From positions 1 through 5,884 of the forward strand of contig JAZQMT010000077.1 in assembly GCA_045543635.1 (NCBI GenBank): DNA of 5,884 nt. Direction: 5' to 3'. Positions 5,751 through 5,884 of the stretch are shown one piece after another. The position numbers and the translations under genes are program-made. Below the pieces are notes generated by a model. That model was not told the DNA's origin. It searched no databases and saw only the letters and a program-made list of their open reading frames with translations. This DNA comes from SIG578 sp045543635. Lineage in GTDB: Bacteria > Bacillota > Clostridia > Oscillospirales > Ruminococcaceae. The stretch's first letter is position 1; every line of letters begins with the position of its first letter.

Positions 5751-5884
5751 TGATATTGCTACGCAGTGATATGATGCTATGCATCGTGATATTGTCCTGC
5801 GGACAGTTTGGGGCGAATATAATATCACAAAAGCCAAAGGCTTTTATATCACTTTTACCACAAGGTAAAAATATCACTGCAAAC
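5736..5884. repeat. Array of GTGATAT/ATATCAC heptamers alternating with short hairpins (incomplete at right edge)
   Basis: GTGATAT occurs at 5750-5756, 5766-5772 and 5786-5792. Its reverse complement ATATCAC occurs at 5822-5828, 5846-5852 and 5871-5877. Between neighbouring heptamers the bases form hairpins with nothing left over: TGC-TAC-GCA (5757-5765), GATGC-TAT-GCATC (5773-5785), AAAAGCC-AAA-GGCTTTT (5829-5845) and TTTTACC-ACAA-GGTAAAA (5853-5870). TGTCC-TGC-GGACA (5793-5805) follows the third heptamer. TCGCC-TGGC-GGCGA (5736-5749) abuts the first. A separate 11-bp inverted repeat, TTATATTCGCC (5730-5740) with GGCGAATATAA (5812-5822), encloses the left half. No protein-coding signal is convincing here. 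It is probably a non-autonomous or structural intergenic repeat; its family is not identified. Confidence 0.8.

Noticed and set aside
5750..5877. Possible CRISPR array from regularly repeated GTGATAT
   Set aside because: The repeats are only 7 bp, occur in both orientations, and the 'spacers' are palindromes of 9-18 bp. No cas gene is present.
5662..5877. A 71-codon minus-strand reading frame over the terminal repeat
   Set aside because: It is made of the heptamers and hairpins, has no family resemblance, and its start region has no clear ribosome binding site.

Overview
The window looks like part of a chromosome from a low-to-moderate GC anaerobic Firmicute, most likely a gut-type member of the Clostridia (Oscillospiraceae-like). 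The basis is the YmfF/YmfH protease pair, a Firmicutes-style Lgt, a THF riboswitch in front of a FolT-family ECF S component, and AAGGAG-type ribosome binding sites. All genes lie on the + strand, closely spaced. No transposase, integrase, tRNA, rRNA or CRISPR array is visible.

Positions 1-2566 hold two adjacent M16B zinc-peptidase-family genes separated by 2 bp. The first (ymfF-like, cut by the left edge or starting exactly at it) lacks the HxxEH zinc motif. The second (ymfH-like) has it intact. This is the usual inactive/active subunit pair. Positions 2603-4078 encode Lgt, the first enzyme of lipoprotein maturation. It carries an unusual acidic cytoplasmic tail of about 200 residues beyond the seven-helix core. 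FolD (4092-4943) follows after 13 bp and makes and interconverts one-carbon forms of tetrahydrofolate.

The 195-bp gap between folD and folT is filled by a tetrahydrofolate (THF) riboswitch. The aptamer is at about 4962-5072, and the expression platform at 5072-5127 can form two mutually exclusive hairpins, one of which buries the Shine-Dalgarno sequence of folT. The gene it controls, folT (5139-5678), encodes the folate-binding membrane subunit of an ECF vitamin transporter. The right half of the window is thus a folate module: one enzyme using folate cofactors, one importer, and an RNA sensor that should shut import when reduced folate is plentiful.

From 5690 to the right edge (5884) there is no gene but a dense array of palindromes. 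The heptamer GTGATAT occurs three times, followed by its reverse complement ATATCAC three times. The heptamers are separated exactly, with no spare bases on the flanks, by short perfect hairpins of unrelated sequence. Folded on itself, this gives consecutive four-way junctions. It is the least explained structure in the window and runs off the edge.
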